Of a stretch of DNA of 64,000 bases, positions 21,832 to 31,257 are shown piece by piece. The notes under the pieces are model-generated. The model made no database searches and was not told where the DNA came from. It saw only the letters and a program-made list of their open reading frames with translations. The stretch is from an uncultured Caulobacterales bacterium (GTDB lineage: Bacteria > Pseudomonadota > Alphaproteobacteria > Caulobacterales > Maricaulaceae), in the NCBI GenBank assembly GCA_937929915.1, contig CALFUN010000007.1:186001-250000 (forward strand), read 5' to 3'. How positions within the stretch are numbered: position 1 is the stretch's first letter; each line of letters begins with the position of its first letter. The position numbers and the translations under genes are program-made.

Positions 21832-21870
21832 AGCTGATTACTAAAACAAGCCATCACAGGCGTATCATTC

Positions 21871-21903
21871 AAAAACCGGTAGCCTTTCGCTATCGGTTTT
21901 TTT
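21871..21903. terminator. Rho-independent terminator after secA
   Basis: AAAAACCGGTAGCctttcGCTATCGGTTTTTTT hairpin plus T-run. Confidence 0.85.
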
Positions 21904-22128
21904 GTATCAACTCAGCACAATGACCATAACGATAAAGTGTAGACCCCTGTCAATTTTACAGCATATGCAAAATATTTGCGCACAAATACGCATCACATAT
22001 AGGCATCTGGTGCTTTTTACCGTGAAATCCGCATCAAAATATAAATTCCTACCTTAAACGCAGTTTCAAACACAACATCCGCAAACTCCAAGTCAATTCA
22101 GGACAGGGCGTTATCAAGCGGATTTAAA

Positions 22129-22926
22129 ATGAATGCGGATATCGACATGACTTATTTTAATGTAAAAAGCCCTATAAAAAACGCAGCCGCGTCAATCGCC
22201 ATATTCACATCAACTATTAGCGCAATGTCCACTCCTGCCGTCGCCCAAAGCTCCTCACCTATTTCTGTTTCGGCCAGCGTTGACTATGTCTCTGAATATG
22301 TCTTTCGCGGGGTAAGCTTTGCCAATACAGCCGTGCAGCCTGGCATTTCAGTCTCTGTCAATGGCTTTACAGTTGGAGCTTGGGCATCGACAGGACTTGG
22401 GCAGTCCTCAGCTTTAGCCGGTGATGAAATTGATATTTACGGAAGTTATAGCTGGAGCTTATCTGATAAAATTTCGGCCAGCGTCGGTGCAACCGTCTAT
22501 CACTTCCCGCAAAGCGGCGACCTATTTGATTTCGATAGTAATACAGCCGCCAGTACATTTGAAACCAGCGCAGGATTGAGCTTTAATACGGTCTTAAGCC
22601 CAAATGTTACGGCATATTATGATTTTACATTAGACGCCTTTACACTTATCGGCAACGTTAGCCAAACGGTGCCTGTTGCCAATAAAACAAGCTTAAATCT
22701 TGGCCTAACCGCTGGTTTCGTAACGGCTGGAAATGGCGGCACAGATTATGAATGGGGCACAGCTAATGCGTCTGTTAATTATAATGTGACCCCTAAGTCT
22801 TATGTATATCTGGGCGGGAATTTCACGTTAAACTCTGAAAATTTATTAGATTTCCCGACCGCAAATGACATAACTCCATCTGATAATCTATTTTGGGGCG
22901 GCGTTGGTTTTTCAACAAATTTTTAA
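22129..22926 (+). CDS. TorF family putative porin (outer-membrane beta-barrel)
   Basis: Signal peptide ending in AVAQS, then SVSASVDYVSEYVFRGVSFANTAVQPGISVSVNGFTVGAWAST; C-terminal aromatic strand GVGFSTNF. Confidence 0.8.
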   Translation: MNADIDMTYFNVKSPIKNAAASIAIFTSTISAMSTPAVAQSSSPISVSASVDYVSEYVFRGVSFANTAVQPGISVSVNGFTVGAWASTGLGQSSALAGDEIDIYGSYSWSLSDKISASVGATVYHFPQSGDLFDFDSNTAASTFETSAGLSFNTVLSPNVTAYYDFTLDAFTLIGNVSQTVPVANKTSLNLGLTAGFVTAGNGGTDYEWGTANASVNYNVTPKSYVYLGGNFTLNSENLLDFPTANDITPSDNLFWGGVGFSTNF

Positions 22927-22933
22927 TTGATAG

Positions 22934-23890
22934 CTAACTAGGTGTATTTAAAAGACTACGCCCAATATTTAAAAATTTATCTCGGCGGGTTTTCAGGAGC
23001 TCGTCGGGGGATTTTTCAGATAACTCCTCTAAAGCCGCAATAATCGCAGCGCCAACCTGTTTAATCGCTATTTGGCTTTCGCGGTGAGCCCCGCCAATCG
23101 GTTCATTGATAATGTGATCAATGATACCAAGTTGCTTTAAGTCTTGCGCTGTGATTTTCATCGCCTTGGCCGCGTCTTTAGCTTTAGCGCCATCTCGCCA
23201 TAAAATAGAGGCGCAGCCCTCGGGTGAAATGACGCTGTAGATGGAATGTTCTAACATCATGACTTTATCGGCTGTCGCAATCGCAACCGCGCCGCCAGAG
23301 CCGCCCTCGCCCGTAATCACAGAAATAAATGGCACACGTAGAGAAAGACCGCGATCAATCGTACGCGCTATTGCTTCGGCCTGTCCGCGTTCCTCAGCGC
23401 CGCGCCCAGGGAACGCTCCGGCCGTGTCAACGAAACTAATGACGGGCAAAGAAAATCGTTCGGCAAGCTCCATAAGACGGACAGCCTTACGGTATCCTTC
23501 AGGCTGCGCCATTCCAAAATTATGATGCAAGCGGCTTTCCGTATCTTTGCCTTTTTCATGCCCCATCACCACAACGCTATGGCCGCGTATTTTCCCTAAT
23601 CCGCCAAGCAGCGCATGATCATCGCCAAATTTACGATCACCAGAAAGCGGCGTGTAATCATGAATAAGCGCACTGACATATTCAGAGAAATGCGGGCGAG
23701 CCGGATGGCGCGCAACTTGTGTTTTCTCCCAAGGGCCAATTTTGGCGTAAAGCGCTTTAAGCTCATCTTCGGATTTTACACGTATCTCATTAGCGCCTTC
23801 GGCGGTCTCGCCATTGGCGGCCACAAATTCTTCGAGCTTCTTGTCTAGCTCCGCGATGGGCCGCTCAAAATCCAAATACGTCCGTACCAT
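22934..23890 (-). CDS. accA: Acetyl-CoA carboxylase carboxyltransferase subunit alpha
   Basis: MVRTYLDFERPIAELDKKLEEF; VISFVDTAGAFPGRGAEERGQAEAIA; EGGSGGAVAIATADKVMMLEHSIYSVISPEGCASILW. Confidence 0.96.
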   Translation of the reverse strand: MVRTYLDFERPIAELDKKLEEFVAANGETAEGANEIRVKSEDELKALYAKIGPWEKTQVARHPARPHFSEYVSALIHDYTPLSGDRKFGDDHALLGGLGKIRGHSVVVMGHEKGKDTESRLHHNFGMAQPEGYRKAVRLMELAERFSLPVISFVDTAGAFPGRGAEERGQAEAIARTIDRGLSLRVPFISVITGEGGSGGAVAIATADKVMMLEHSIYSVISPEGCASILWRDGAKAKDAAKAMKITAQDLKQLGIIDHIINEPIGGAHRESQIAIKQVGAAIIAALEELSEKSPDELLKTRRDKFLNIGRSLLNTPS

Positions 23891-23955
23891 AAATCCTAAC
23901 TCCAATTTAGCGCCGCACAATAACGGCATCGCGCAAGAGGTAAAGAGAGACTTTG

Positions 23956-24228
23956 TTAAATTTCATAATCGCGCAGGCTGACCTCATGGCCGTAACGCTG
24001 TACAAATTTACGCTTTATGCGTCTTATCCAATTTGTTTCATTCGCCAAGACCATGCCTTCAGCCAATATCACTGTATCGGTGAATTTTTTAGATGTCAGA
24101 GGTTTGCCGCCCTCCAAAAGCTGCTTGGCTGTAACGCCTGCACAAAAATTCCATTCTTGGCACAAATCCGAGAGTAATATATCTAAATCCGCTTCCAAAT
24201 CAGGATGGCGACGTCTTTCCCAAACCAT
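23956..24228 (-). CDS. Conserved-looking small hypothetical protein (90 aa)
   Basis: MVWERRRHPDLEADLDILLSDLCQEWNFCAGVTAKQLLEGGKPLTSKKFTDTVILAEGM...; intergenic and non-overlapping. Confidence 0.55.
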   Translation of the reverse strand: MVWERRRHPDLEADLDILLSDLCQEWNFCAGVTAKQLLEGGKPLTSKKFTDTVILAEGMVLANETNWIRRIKRKFVQRYGHEVSLRDYEI

Positions 24229-24282
24229 GATAGCTCCTTAACCCTTGAGAGGTTGTTATCGTGAATATCACTCACCGTGACC

Positions 24283-25884
24283 TTAAATATCTGAGATAAA
24301 ATCTTGCGCTGCGATACGTCCCGCAAATTGCGAAAGGCCCGCCGCATTCAAAAGACGGATAATCAATGATAGACTCGGCGTATCTAACGCTGGCCCATCA
24401 AGCAGCGCTGCGATCCGCAGGACAAGCTCGGCTTGTGAACCTGCGCGGGCTATCCCTTCTAAAATAACGACATCACCATCAGGAATCGCGCGCCCATCGG
24501 CAAAATCATGACCCGTTAAAGCCTGCCTTGCCGCGTCAGAAATTTGCGCACCCATCGCCAGAGCTATCATTGTGTCACGGCGAGCGCGCTCTTGAGTTGC
24601 GTCTTTTTCCAAGCGGCCATCAATATCACGCCCAAGCGCGCCAAAGGCAAATCCATTGCCGATAGAATCCGTTGCCAAAGCTAATCTGGCTTGGCGCACA
24701 TCTCCATCGAGCGCGCTGTGTAAAGCTTGCAGCACGCCAATATCACGGGCATTAATCGCCTTTTGCGTAAACCTTTCGAGGTCAAGCGCCGCCATCGCCT
24801 CGCCTGATAAGGGCGGTAATAGATCAAACATTTTATCGCGCAAGCTTGGCTGCACCTCTTGAGGGGCACGCTGAGTAAACGCCTTTAGCGCCTCAATGTC
24901 CCCTGTTCGTGCAAGCAAGAAAAGCTGCCCTGTGCCTTGCGGACTATCATTGATGCGAGCGGAGGCCAAATCAAAGCTGCTAGAACCGGCTATATCGCGA
25001 GTATTAAACGCTATGTCCGACATAAAGCTTGTTAGCTCATCTAAACCAACAGCATCAAAATTGTCCCAAAGAGCCGCCAAACGATTTTGCGGCGTTTGCG
25101 TATTATCAAAGGCAAGCGATTTACTCAGCTTATCCTTATCTAATCCATTTTGCGACAAGCGGTTTCGCATAAACGCAATTAACGTGTCATCATCAGCGCG
25201 TAGAGGCGGCAAGGTTTTCGAAGGTTTACCGCGCAGCATAATGGCTAATAGGGCAAAATAATTCGGGTCTTGATACCCAGAATTTTGTAGTAAATCTCGG
25301 GTTAGCTCTGCTGCAGCTGTTTCTTGCCGCAAAACATGGCAAATAATTCGCAGACGCGCCCAATTTGGTTCTGCCCGCCCTTGTGTAATTTGGTCTGACA
25401 CATCACAGGCCGCCTCACCATCATTTTTCGCTAAAGCACTTTGGGCCAGAAAAGCTGGGCTTTGCGCCAGAACAGGATTACGTGCCGTTAGGACAGCCAA
25501 AGCTTCAGAATCCCCTAATGCCATAACCGCTTGTAACCGCGCGGCTTCAAACGCCTCGCGATTACCTTGCGGCGGCTCGCCAGCGGATAATAAAGCAGAC
25601 CGTACCATATCTCGAATAATCGCGCGGTTTGGATGCGTCTCATCTAAGGTATTCGGCACGGCTTGAATAAGCGAAACCGCACGCGATGCAGATGTGGCTT
25701 GCCATAGGCCTACCCCCAAACTCAGAGCTCTATCATCTGTAGTCAATGCCCCCGCATCATAAGCCCGCGCATCGCCTAATGTCTCCGTTTGAATATCAGA
25801 CTGAAACTCTTGCGCAAAGCTGGCTGAATTTAAAAGGCCTGCCAATAAAATGGCCGATAAAATGGGTGAGAAAAATATCCGCAT
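24283..25884 (-). CDS. Hypothetical secreted protein, Ala/Leu-rich helical
   Basis: Signal peptide MRIFFSPILSAILLAGLLNSASFAQ; long open frame without overlap. Confidence 0.75.
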   Translation of the reverse strand: MRIFFSPILSAILLAGLLNSASFAQEFQSDIQTETLGDARAYDAGALTTDDRALSLGVGLWQATSASRAVSLIQAVPNTLDETHPNRAIIRDMVRSALLSAGEPPQGNREAFEAARLQAVMALGDSEALAVLTARNPVLAQSPAFLAQSALAKNDGEAACDVSDQITQGRAEPNWARLRIICHVLRQETAAAELTRDLLQNSGYQDPNYFALLAIMLRGKPSKTLPPLRADDDTLIAFMRNRLSQNGLDKDKLSKSLAFDNTQTPQNRLAALWDNFDAVGLDELTSFMSDIAFNTRDIAGSSSFDLASARINDSPQGTGQLFLLARTGDIEALKAFTQRAPQEVQPSLRDKMFDLLPPLSGEAMAALDLERFTQKAINARDIGVLQALHSALDGDVRQARLALATDSIGNGFAFGALGRDIDGRLEKDATQERARRDTMIALAMGAQISDAARQALTGHDFADGRAIPDGDVVILEGIARAGSQAELVLRIAALLDGPALDTPSLSLIIRLLNAAGLSQFAGRIAAQDFISDI

Positions 25885-25887
25885 GAA

Positions 25888-26028
25888 TTACCTATGGCTT
25901 GCATCTGAAAGTTCAATAACCTTCACATCTTGCGGGGCATTATCAGGCGAAGCGCCGCCTATGAGCCAGATAAAAACAAATATGAGTAAAAGCAGGACGC
26001 CCCCACCTATCATTAAAACCTTCTTCAC
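25888..26028 (-). CDS. Small single-TM protein (46 aa, GTG start), not in the supplied ORF track
   Basis: Reverse-strand reading (V/M)KKVLMIGGGVLLLLIFVFIWLIGGASPDNAPQDVKVIELSDASHR*; stop lies 3 nt before the ATG of the next minus-strand gene. Confidence 0.6.
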   Translation of the reverse strand: MKKVLMIGGGVLLLLIFVFIWLIGGASPDNAPQDVKVIELSDASHR

Positions 26029-26214
26029 ATCATCGCTCCAAATCGCATTTCTAAATCACTTATAGACAGAATTTGCATTATGTTTGCATTTAGTATTGAG
26101 CCTAAACCAATTTGTGACCATATTAAGTTAAAATTTGTACGTATCTAGCCGTTAAATACATGGGTTCATGTAAAACTGGTAACGAAACGTAAAAGACATT
26201 GAGAAGGCTGGCAC

Positions 26215-26769
26215 ATGCCGCGTGAAAATGACAGAGCTTATGGCTCTCGCCCAATCGCCCTTGTCGGGTTAATGGGCGTCGGGAAAACAACGATTGGTCG
26301 CCGTCTTGCCAAGCGGCTTGACCGCGAATTTTTCGATTCTGATGATGAAATAGAACGCGCGTCAGGCCGTACAGTCGCAGGATATTTTAATGATCATGGC
26401 CAAGCCGCGTTTCGAGATGGTGAATGTCGCGTTATTTCGCGGCTATTGGGGCACAATAACATTATTCTAGCAACGGGCGGCGGAGCGTTTATTCATGAAG
26501 CAACACGCGAAATTTTAAATCAAAACGCTTTAACAATTTGGCTGCACGGTGATTTTGAAACATTGATGGAACGTGTCTTACGCAATGATAAGCGTCCCTT
26601 ATTGCAAGTCGACGATCCACGCGCTAAAATGCGCGAACTTATGACCGCTCGTGATCCCATTTATAACAAGGCGCATATTAAAGTACAAATCGCGCGCGGG
26701 CCGCATATACGTACAGTCAACCGCGTCTTAAAAGCCATACGCGCATATAATACATTCGAAACCACCTAA
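26215..26769 (+). CDS. aroK: Shikimate kinase
   Basis: LVGLMGVGKTTIGRRLAKRL, FFDSDDEIERASG, ATGGGAF. Confidence 0.95.
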   Translation: MPRENDRAYGSRPIALVGLMGVGKTTIGRRLAKRLDREFFDSDDEIERASGRTVAGYFNDHGQAAFRDGECRVISRLLGHNNIILATGGGAFIHEATREILNQNALTIWLHGDFETLMERVLRNDKRPLLQVDDPRAKMRELMTARDPIYNKAHIKVQIARGPHIRTVNRVLKAIRAYNTFETT

Positions 26770-27896
26770 TGGCTCCCGCCCCTCAAACGATTACCGTGGA
26801 TCTGGCCAAGCGCAGTTATGACATCCATATAGGTTCACAGCTTTTACCGCAGCTGGGTCAATACATTGCACCTGTTATGAAGGCAGGGTCAAAACGTATA
26901 GCCGTTATTACAGATGAAAATGTCTATGCCCATCACGCAACCACGCTGCAATCGGCTCTAAACGGTTATGATGTGCATATGATTATCCGCCCTTCAGGTG
27001 AAGCACAAAAATCTATGGCTGTTTTAGAAGAGGTCTTAAACGCGCTGTTCACAGCAGGTCTTGAGCGTTCAGATATGATACTCGCCTTTGGCGGCGGCGT
27101 TATCGGGGATTTAGCGGGCCTTGCAGCCAGCCTTTACAAACGCGGCGCGCCTTTTATTCAAATCCCAACGACTTTACTCGCACAAGTCGATAGCTCTGTT
27201 GGCGGTAAAACGGCCATTAATAACCACTTTGGTAAAAACCTTGTCGGAGCATTTTATCAGCCCAAAATGGTTATTGCTGATACGGATGTTCTCTCCACAC
27301 TCCCAAAGCGCGAAATCAAAGCGGGCTATGCTGAAATCGTCAAATATGGATTTTTAGGTCATCGTCAGTTTTTTACGCAATTAGACGTAGGCCTCGGCGC
27401 GCAAGTTTTAGCCCTTAACCCAGAAGCCCTCACGCAAGCGATTGCCATATCTTGCCAGACAAAGGCCCGAATTGTTGCCGCAGATGAGCGCGAATCCGGG
27501 CAGCGTGCTTTGTTAAATCTCGGCCACACATTTGGTCACGCCTTTGAACGAGAAGCAGGCTATGATGGTGATTTACTGCACGGCGAAGCTGTGAGTGCAG
27601 GCATGGATATGGCCTTCCAATACAGCGCCCAGCAAGGTTTATGCGCTCGCAGCGACGCCGCTAAGGTCACCCAGCATTTAACCAAATTAGCGATGCCCAT
27701 CATAGCCGATATGAAACCATTTCTGAAAACGCCCAAAACGCTCCTATCGCATATGCGCCAAGATAAAAAAAATGAGGCAGGCTTGATTACATTGATTTTA
27801 GCCCGCTCTATTGGGGATAGCTTTGTGCAAAAAAATACTCCAGAAGCCGATATATTAGCCTTTTTAGAGTCTATGAAAGACACATATTATGGGTGA
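26769..27896 (+). CDS. aroB: 3-dehydroquinate synthase
   Basis: AFGGGVIGDLAGLAASLYKRGAPFIQIPTTLLAQVDSSVGGKTAINNHFGKNLVGAFYQP. Confidence 0.96.
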   Translation: MAPAPQTITVDLAKRSYDIHIGSQLLPQLGQYIAPVMKAGSKRIAVITDENVYAHHATTLQSALNGYDVHMIIRPSGEAQKSMAVLEEVLNALFTAGLERSDMILAFGGGVIGDLAGLAASLYKRGAPFIQIPTTLLAQVDSSVGGKTAINNHFGKNLVGAFYQPKMVIADTDVLSTLPKREIKAGYAEIVKYGFLGHRQFFTQLDVGLGAQVLALNPEALTQAIAISCQTKARIVAADERESGQRALLNLGHTFGHAFEREAGYDGDLLHGEAVSAGMDMAFQYSAQQGLCARSDAAKVTQHLTKLAMPIIADMKPFLKTPKTLLSHMRQDKKNEAGLITLILARSIGDSFVQKNTPEADILAFLESMKDTYYG

Positions 27897-29187
27897 CGCC
27901 CTATTACAAAGCGAGAATCTGATTCTCATCGCTATAATCACGACCTTGATTATCTGCTCTAGCTTTTTTTCAAGCTCAGAAACGGCCCTTACGGCGGCTT
28001 CGCGTGTTCGCATGCACACAGCAGAAAAGGACGGCGATAAGCGCGCAACCATCGTCACCAAACTACTCAATATGCGCGAGCGTCTCTTGGGCGGGATTTT
28101 ACTGGGTAATAATCTCGTCAATATTTTGGCGTCTGTTTTAACCACAGCCTTATTTACAAATTTATTTGGCGGCGGCGGGGCGGCCTTAGCGGCTGCGACA
28201 GGGGTGATGACCGTTTTAATTTTGATCTTTGCCGAAGTTCTGCCCAAAACCTATGCCATTTCAAATCCGGATAAATTGGCCTTAAAGGTCGCACGGCCTA
28301 TTTTGTTCATTGTCCGCCTATTTGCCCCCATAGTCTCCATTGTACAGCTTATTGTAAATGGCGTTCTGCGCCTATTTGGGATGCAAAGCGATGCCTCGGC
28401 TTGGAGCGCCGCAGATGACATTAAAGGCGCGGTTGATTTACACCTTAAAGACGGCGAGATGGCAAAGCGCGCCCGCGACCAAATTTACGGCGTCTTAGAG
28501 ATTGGAGAGCTGACCATTGAAGAGTTAATGGTGCATCGAAAAAATCTCAACATGGTCAATGTGGACGATACAGCCGAACAGATTTTAAAAGATGTTTTAG
28601 CCAATGGCCACTCCCGCCTACCTGTTTACAGAGACGATCCTGATAATGTTATTGGAGTCTTACACTCTAAAGACCTGTTAAAGGCGATTGCTAAATCTGG
28701 CCGAGATCTCAACGGGTTTGATATTAAAAAAACTATGCGCGATGCTTGGTTTGTGCCTGAAACAACATCTGTTGTGAAACAGCTTAGAGCGTTTCAACAA
28801 AAACAAGAGCATTTTGCGCTCGTGGTTGACGAATATGGCGCCTTAATGGGTGTTGTCACACTTGAGGATATTCTCGAAGAAATCGTGGGGGATATTCAGG
28901 ATGAATTTGACGAAGAATTATCAGGTGTTGTGCGCGGCAAAGATGGCGGCGCCGTTGTGCGCGGCGATGTCGCTGTACGGGATTTAAACCGCGCGATGGA
29001 TTGGAGCCTGCCTGATGAAGAAGCCGTTACGATTGCAGGGCTTGTCATTCATGAAAGCCAAACCATCCCCGAAGCGGGGCAAACCTTTGCCTATCATGGC
29101 TATCGTTTCGAAATTCTAACGCGCCACCGCAATCAAATTCAAAGTTTGCGTGTGCGAAAGGCATTTGAACGCGATCAACGCAGCTAG
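27889..29187 (+). CDS. HlyC/CorC family transporter (DUF21 + CBS domains + transporter-associated domain)
   Basis: SSFFSSSETALTAASRVRMHTAEKDGDKRA; CBS domains; VDEYGALMGVVTLEDILEEIVGDIQDEFDEE. Confidence 0.92.
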   Translation: MGDALLQSENLILIAIITTLIICSSFFSSSETALTAASRVRMHTAEKDGDKRATIVTKLLNMRERLLGGILLGNNLVNILASVLTTALFTNLFGGGGAALAAATGVMTVLILIFAEVLPKTYAISNPDKLALKVARPILFIVRLFAPIVSIVQLIVNGVLRLFGMQSDASAWSAADDIKGAVDLHLKDGEMAKRARDQIYGVLEIGELTIEELMVHRKNLNMVNVDDTAEQILKDVLANGHSRLPVYRDDPDNVIGVLHSKDLLKAIAKSGRDLNGFDIKKTMRDAWFVPETTSVVKQLRAFQQKQEHFALVVDEYGALMGVVTLEDILEEIVGDIQDEFDEELSGVVRGKDGGAVVRGDVAVRDLNRAMDWSLPDEEAVTIAGLVIHESQTIPEAGQTFAYHGYRFEILTRHRNQIQSLRVRKAFERDQRS

Positions 29188-29201
29188 CTCGTAACCAGGG
29201 T

Positions 29202-29480
29202 TTATTTTGCTTTGGCTTCGACGGAAAAGGCGTGAATTTGCGCCACTTCTTCGCTCACAGCCTCCATAACCGCCCTATGCTTGGCCAAAGTCCCCATACC
29301 TTCAAAAACCGTACTGACAATAATCACATGAATATGGCTCTCCGCCGAACCGCCATCCGCCGCATGTTCGGCCGCACCGCGGTGATGAGCATGCTTATGA
29401 CTCTCATCAATCACCTCTAACTGCGATGGATTGAAGCTTTCTTCAAGTTTTTGCTTGATTGCTGAGGTGATAATGCCCAT
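29202..29480 (-). CDS. BolA family transcriptional regulator/Fe-S related protein
   Basis: IKQKLEESFNPSQLEVIDESHKHAHH...ESHIHVIIVSTVFEGMGTLAKHRAVMEAVSEEVAQIHAFSVEAK. Confidence 0.9.
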   Translation of the reverse strand: MGIITSAIKQKLEESFNPSQLEVIDESHKHAHHRGAAEHAADGGSAESHIHVIIVSTVFEGMGTLAKHRAVMEAVSEEVAQIHAFSVEAKAK

Positions 29481-29522
29481 TTTACGCAGTCCTTAATAGA
29501 ATCCCATTAAAAGAGGCATAAC

Positions 29523-30140
29523 GTGGCAGGCGACGAATACAAACCCAAAGGCATAGATATTCGTATCGCAAGAACGAAGAAAAAGAAAAAACCCAGCGAG
29601 GAGCCTTGCGATTGGGAGGGCTGCGTGGCTATGGGCGGGTGCAAAGCCCCTAAAGGCCCAGACAGGCTGCGTGAATATTATAATTTTTGTACCTCACATG
29701 CGCGCGAATATAACAAGAATTGGAATTTCTTCTCTGGCATGACAGACCAAGATATTGCCGAATGGCAAGTCGGCGCACGTCATGGCCACCGCCCAACTTG
29801 GGATGTGCGTAAAAATACGGGCGAACGCGCGGCAGCGCAAAAGAAACGCAAAGCTGGCGCAACGGCTGCAACGGCTGAAGGCTATAATATCTTCGGAGAA
29901 GGCAAAATTGCCGACCAAGCCGAAAGCCCGCGCCGTCGCAGCTTTTCTGCTATGCAGCTAAAAGCTCTCAATGATCTGGGCCTTGATGACACAGCCACAA
30001 AAGAGCAAGTCAGCAAGCGTTATAAGCAACTGGTCAAGCAGCTTCATCCCGATGCCAATCAAGGTGACCGCACAACGGAAGAGAGTTTCCAGCGCGTTGT
30101 CAAAGCCCATAGAACTCTAAAATCCACAGGACTGGCTTAA
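29523..30140 (+). CDS. DnaJ-domain protein (C-terminal J domain)
   Basis: ALNDLGLDDTATKEQVSKRYKQLVKQLHPDANQGDRTTEESFQRVVKAHRTLK with HPD motif. Confidence 0.88.
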   Translation: MAGDEYKPKGIDIRIARTKKKKKPSEEPCDWEGCVAMGGCKAPKGPDRLREYYNFCTSHAREYNKNWNFFSGMTDQDIAEWQVGARHGHRPTWDVRKNTGERAAAQKKRKAGATAATAEGYNIFGEGKIADQAESPRRRSFSAMQLKALNDLGLDDTATKEQVSKRYKQLVKQLHPDANQGDRTTEESFQRVVKAHRTLKSTGLA

Positions 30141-30222
30141 CTGAACCTATAAAACCGGCTTGCATAAAGTCCAATTATCAGCACAAAGACATCCATACAG
30201 ACACGTAAATAAAGATACGCCA

Positions 30223-31209
30223 ATGACAGATACTGCCTTCCCGATCATCGCGCCCGATATATCCGTAAATGCGCGAGAGACATTCAATGTTGACTTCGAC
30301 ATGGACATTCCGGCCTTTTCTAAAATTAGCGAACATGTCCCGCCTATAGATGACGCTTATATTTTTGATGATCGCACAACTCAGGCAATTTGCGCAGGCT
30401 TTGCGTATGATCGCCGCGTGATGGTGCAAGGCTATCATGGGACAGGGAAATCTACACATATAGAACAAGTCGCAGCACGGCTAAACTGGCCAATGGTACG
30501 GGTAAATTTGGATAGTCATGTTTCGCGTATTGATTTGGTCGGTAAGGATGCGATTGTCCTTAAAGATGGTAAACAAATCACAGAATTTCGCGAAGGGTTG
30601 CTACCTTGGGCGCTGCAAAACCCTGTCGCGCTCGTCTTTGATGAATATGATGCAGGCCGTCCCGATGTAATGTTCGTGATTCAGCGTGTGCTAGAGGCGC
30701 AAGGCCGCTTGACCTTGCTTGACCAAAACCGCGTCATAACACCGAATCCAGCCTTCCGTCTTTTTGCAACAACCAACACTGTCGGTCTTGGCGACACATC
30801 AGGGCTTTATCATGGCACGCAGCAAATTAACCAAGGTCAGATGGATCGTTGGAGTATTGTCTGCCAGCTAAATTACCTGACCCATGCCGAAGAAGAAGCC
30901 ATAGTCCTAGCCAAATCTCCGAGTTATAATACAGCGGAAGGCAAAGACTTGCTCGCTAGTATGGTGCGCGTAGCTGATATGACACGACAAAGCTTTATCG
31001 CAGGTGATATTTCAACAGTGATGTCCCCGCGAACCGTTATGAATTGGGCCGAAAATGCGCGCATTTTTGGCGGCGACATCGCGCAAGCCTTCCGCCTAAC
31101 ATTCTTAAATAAATGCGACGAACTAGAACGGCCAATTATTGCCGAATTTTATCAACGCGCCTTTGGGAAAGACCTTGCCGAGTCCGCCGCAGCAACGATG
31201 GTGGCTTAA
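30223..31209 (+). CDS. cobS: Cobaltochelatase subunit CobS (AAA+)
   Basis: [66 protein letters not shown]. Confidence 0.93.
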   Translation: MTDTAFPIIAPDISVNARETFNVDFDMDIPAFSKISEHVPPIDDAYIFDDRTTQAICAGFAYDRRVMVQGYHGTGKSTHIEQVAARLNWPMVRVNLDSHVSRIDLVGKDAIVLKDGKQITEFREGLLPWALQNPVALVFDEYDAGRPDVMFVIQRVLEAQGRLTLLDQNRVITPNPAFRLFATTNTVGLGDTSGLYHGTQQINQGQMDRWSIVCQLNYLTHAEEEAIVLAKSPSYNTAEGKDLLASMVRVADMTRQSFIAGDISTVMSPRTVMNWAENARIFGGDIAQAFRLTFLNKCDELERPIIAEFYQRAFGKDLAESAAATMVA

Positions 31210-31257
31210 TAGTAATAGCCTTATCATGCTCCAGATGGAAGGCTTGCATCCGCGCCG

